From positions 1 through 7,617 of the forward strand of contig JAIOHO010000151.1 of the NCBI GenBank assembly GCA_019912905.1: 7,617 nt of DNA, read 5' to 3'. Position numbers and translations under genes: made by a program. The notes below the pieces were generated by a model. It did not search any database, was not told where the DNA came from, and was given only the letters and a program-made list of their open reading frames with translations. Source of the DNA: Anaerolineae bacterium (lineage in GTDB: Bacteria; Chloroflexota; Anaerolineae; Aggregatilineales; Phototrophicaceae). Positions within the stretch are counted from its first letter, which is position 1. Each line of letters starts with the position of its first letter. Below are positions 5,943 through 7,617 of the stretch, piece after piece.

Positions 5943-6699
5943 ATTTCCCAACAAAACCGTCATCGTCACCGGCGCAGCGCACGGCTTCGGGCGAGCGATT
6001 GCGCTGGCCTTTGCCACACGCGGGGCGAACGTCTGGGCCTGCGACATTCAGGCGGACGAGCTGGCTGAAACGGCGAACCTGTGCCAGCAGGCCGGGGGCC
6101 AGTGCCAGGTCCGCGCCATCGACATTAAAGACCGCGCCGCCGTGTTTGCCTTCGTGGAAGAAGTCACTTCACGGCAGGGCAAAGTCGATATTCTGGTCAA
6201 CAACGCCGGCGGCGTCCTCGGTCAGGTGGGACGTCCGCTGGAAGACATCTCCCAGGAAGATTGGGATAACATCTTCGCCGTGAATACACGCGGCGTGTTC
6301 TATTTCGCCCAGGCGGTGGCCCCTGGCATGAAGGCCGCAAAATCCGGGCGGATCGTCAACATCTCCAGCGGTGCGGGCCTGGGCATCAGCCTGACCGGAA
6401 TCCAGGCCTATGCCGCCGCCAAAGCCGCCCAGATCGGCCTCACCCGCCAGCTTGCCCATGAACTCGGCCCCTGGAATATCACCGTCAACAACATCGCGCC
6501 GGGCTTCGTCCGCTCCAACGCAGCCACCGAGCGCCAATGGGAGTCGTATGGCGAGGACGGCCAGCAGGCCCTGCTGCAAAATATCGCCCTCAAGCGCCTG
6601 GGATCGCCGCAAGACATCGCACATGGCGTGCTGTTCTTTGCCTCCGATTACGCAGGCTGGATTACCGGACAGGTGATTTCCATCGACGGGGGAAAATAG
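5932..6699 (+). CDS. Short-chain dehydrogenase/reductase (classical SDR), probably NAD-dependent
   Basis: 255 aa, the standard classical SDR length. Residues 13-20 are the cofactor motif TGAAHGFG; Asp38 at the end of the second strand (WACDIQ) favours NAD(H) over NADP(H). NNAG is at 90-93, the structural Asn at 118 (AVNTRG), and the catalytic set is Ser146 (VNISSGAG), Tyr160 and Lys164 (YAAAK). The C-terminus carries APGFVRS and the family ending GQVISIDGG. All catalytic residues are intact. It should interconvert an alcohol and a carbonyl; many close-looking family members are annotated as 3-oxoacyl-ACP reductases, but the operon suggests a small-molecule catabolic step (inference). The ATG lies inside the end of the preceding gene (11-nt overlap), with AAGGCGG upstream, so translation is probably coupled. 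Cytosolic. Confidence 0.94.
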   Translation: MHIEFPNKTVIVTGAAHGFGRAIALAFATRGANVWACDIQADELAETANLCQQAGGQCQVRAIDIKDRAAVFAFVEEVTSRQGKVDILVNNAGGVLGQVGRPLEDISQEDWDNIFAVNTRGVFYFAQAVAPGMKAAKSGRIVNISSGAGLGISLTGIQAYAAAKAAQIGLTRQLAHELGPWNITVNNIAPGFVRSNAATERQWESYGEDGQQALLQNIALKRLGSPQDIAHGVLFFASDYAGWITGQVISIDGGK

Positions 6700-7617
6700 T
6701 GGCCCCGCGTGATTACGTCGAAGCTCGCCAGCAGGAGTTTCTGGATGAGCTGATGGCGTTCGCCCGCATCCCCAGTGTCAGCACCGACCCGGGATACGCG
6801 GCGGATATGCAGCGCGCGGGGGAATGGGTAGCCGATCAGATGACCGGCGCAGGTCTGGCAAATGTGCGCCTGATTCCCACCGACCGACATCCCGTCGTTT
6901 ACGGAGAGTGGATGCAAGCGCCCGGCGCGCCGACCATCCTGATCTACGGCCACTACGATGTGCAGCCGCCCGACCCGCTGGACAAGTGGCTCAGCCCGCC
7001 GTTTGAGCCTGAAATCCGCAACGGTCGCCTGTATGGGCGCGGTGTCTCTGATGACAAAGGCCCGCTGTTCGTCGCCATCAAAGCAGCACAGGCTTTCCTC
7101 GCCACGACCGGCAGGCTGCCCATCAACGTCAAATTCATGATCGAAGGCGAAGAGGAAATTGGCAGCCCCAGCCTGGAAAGCTTTATCCGTAATCAGGCCC
7201 CTCTTTTGGCGGCGGATTTTGTGCTGTCGGCAGATGGGGCCATGTGGCGCATCGATGAGCCGTCGATTACGGTGTCCAGCCGGGGCATGACCGGCCTGGA
7301 ATTGACGCTGCGTGGTCCGGGTAAGGACCTGCACTCCGGGCGGCACGGCGGCGGGGTCGCCAACCCCCTGCACGCGCTGGCCGAACTGATCGCCAGCCTG
7401 CATACTGCCGATGGGCGCGTCGCTGTCGCCGGATTCTACGATTCCGTCGTGGGTGTGCCCCCGGAGGAACGCCGGGCCATTATGTCGCTGCCTTTTGACG
7501 AAGCCGCCTACACCCGCGCGGTCGGCGCATCCGAACTCGTGGGCGAACCGGGCTACACCACGCTCGAACGCCAGTGGATTCGCCCGACTCTCGAAGTCAA
7601 CGGGCTGTGGGGCGGCT
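6699..7617 (+). CDS. M20 family dipeptidase/metallopeptidase (partial, C-terminus beyond right edge)
   Basis: 306 codons are visible; the family usually has about 450-470 residues, so roughly the first two thirds are here. The GTG start overlaps the last base of the SDR stop (TAGTG), with GGGGGA 5 nt upstream, and the first residues (MAPRDYVEARQQEFLDELM after initiation) fit the family's N-terminal helix. The di-zinc site is clear: GHYDVQPPDP with His85 and catalytic-site Asp87, GRGVSDDKGP with bridging Asp118, EGEEEIGS with general base Glu152 and ligand Glu153, and Asp179 in SADG. DLHSGRHGGG (210-219) and NGLWGG mark the start of the lid/dimerisation domain; the last metal-binding His lies beyond the edge. 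The sequence is closest in style to the carnosinase/CNDP-like 'dipeptidase' branch. Cytosolic. It would finish dipeptides left by the M14 enzyme or hydrolyse an N-acyl amino acid (inference). Confidence 0.93.
   Translation, partial: MAPRDYVEARQQEFLDELMAFARIPSVSTDPGYAADMQRAGEWVADQMTGAGLANVRLIPTDRHPVVYGEWMQAPGAPTILIYGHYDVQPPDPLDKWLSPPFEPEIRNGRLYGRGVSDDKGPLFVAIKAAQAFLATTGRLPINVKFMIEGEEEIGSPSLESFIRNQAPLLAADFVLSADGAMWRIDEPSITVSSRGMTGLELTLRGPGKDLHSGRHGGGVANPLHALAELIASLHTADGRVAVAGFYDSVVGVPPEERRAIMSLPFDEAAYTRAVGASELVGEPGYTTLERQWIRPTLEVNGLWGG

Larger units (their letters stand above)
3120..7617 (+). other. Five-gene catabolic operon (continues past the right edge)
   Basis: M14 carboxypeptidase, creatininase-family hydrolase, ApbA/PanE-family dehydrogenase, SDR and M20 dipeptidase follow each other with gaps of 9 and 3 nt and overlaps of 11 and 1 nt. 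No terminator or promoter-like gap lies between them, so one transcript is likely. Two peptidases, one amidohydrolase and two oxidoreductases beside a divergent peptide-binding protein suggest uptake and breakdown of a peptide or amide-linked compound containing a hydroxy or keto acid; the compound is not identifiable from sequence. Confidence 0.8.

Noticed and set aside
6648..7403. Minus-strand open frame (251 codons) over the end of the SDR and the M20 gene
   Set aside because: It is antisense to two well-supported genes with intact catalytic motifs; no recognisable domain.

Overview
The window looks like part of a moderately GC-rich bacterial chromosome. A Chloroflexota (Anaerolineae-like) origin is my best guess, from the style of the multi-domain sensor protein and of the solute-binding protein. 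This is inferred from sequence character only; there is no rRNA or other marker gene to confirm it. Seven protein-coding genes fill almost the whole window. I see no tRNA, rRNA, CRISPR array, insertion sequence or attachment site.

Layout. Positions 1-1015 (minus strand) carry the 5' part of a signalling protein: a degenerate receiver domain, then PAS, then the start of a GAF domain; it runs off the left edge. Positions 1016-1236 are a short gap with a candidate extended -10 promoter for the sensor and a strong intrinsic terminator for the next gene. Positions 1237-2889 (minus strand) encode a secreted family-5 (DppA/OppA type) peptide-binding protein. Positions 2890-3119 are a divergent control region with candidate promoter and operator-like inverted repeats. 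From 3120 to the right edge (plus strand) there is a tightly packed operon of five genes: cytosolic-type M14 zinc carboxypeptidase, creatininase-family amidohydrolase, ketopantoate-reductase-family (ApbA/PanE) dehydrogenase, short-chain dehydrogenase, and an M20 dipeptidase cut by the window end. Gaps are +9 nt, +3 nt, an 11-nt overlap and a 1-nt overlap (TAGTG), so co-transcription and probably translational coupling are expected.

The most striking feature is the binding protein. Its segments are in the wrong order for the family: the block that normally forms the mature N-terminus (residues ~431-550, ending in the LAETWDASEDG and FHLRAGVKFHDG motifs) is at the C-terminus. It is joined through a short acidic linker to the normal family C-terminus, and a new signal peptide precedes what would normally be an internal segment. 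The gene has a perfect Shine-Dalgarno, a signal peptide and its own terminator, so it reads as an intact, naturally circularly permuted protein rather than a broken gene.

Working model (inference): the permuted protein captures a peptide or peptide-like amide outside the cell and a transporter encoded elsewhere imports it. M14 and M20 peptidases trim and split it in the cytosol, the creatininase-family enzyme hydrolyses an amide or lactam bond, and the two oxidoreductases process the resulting hydroxy/keto acid. The true substrate cannot be read from the sequence.
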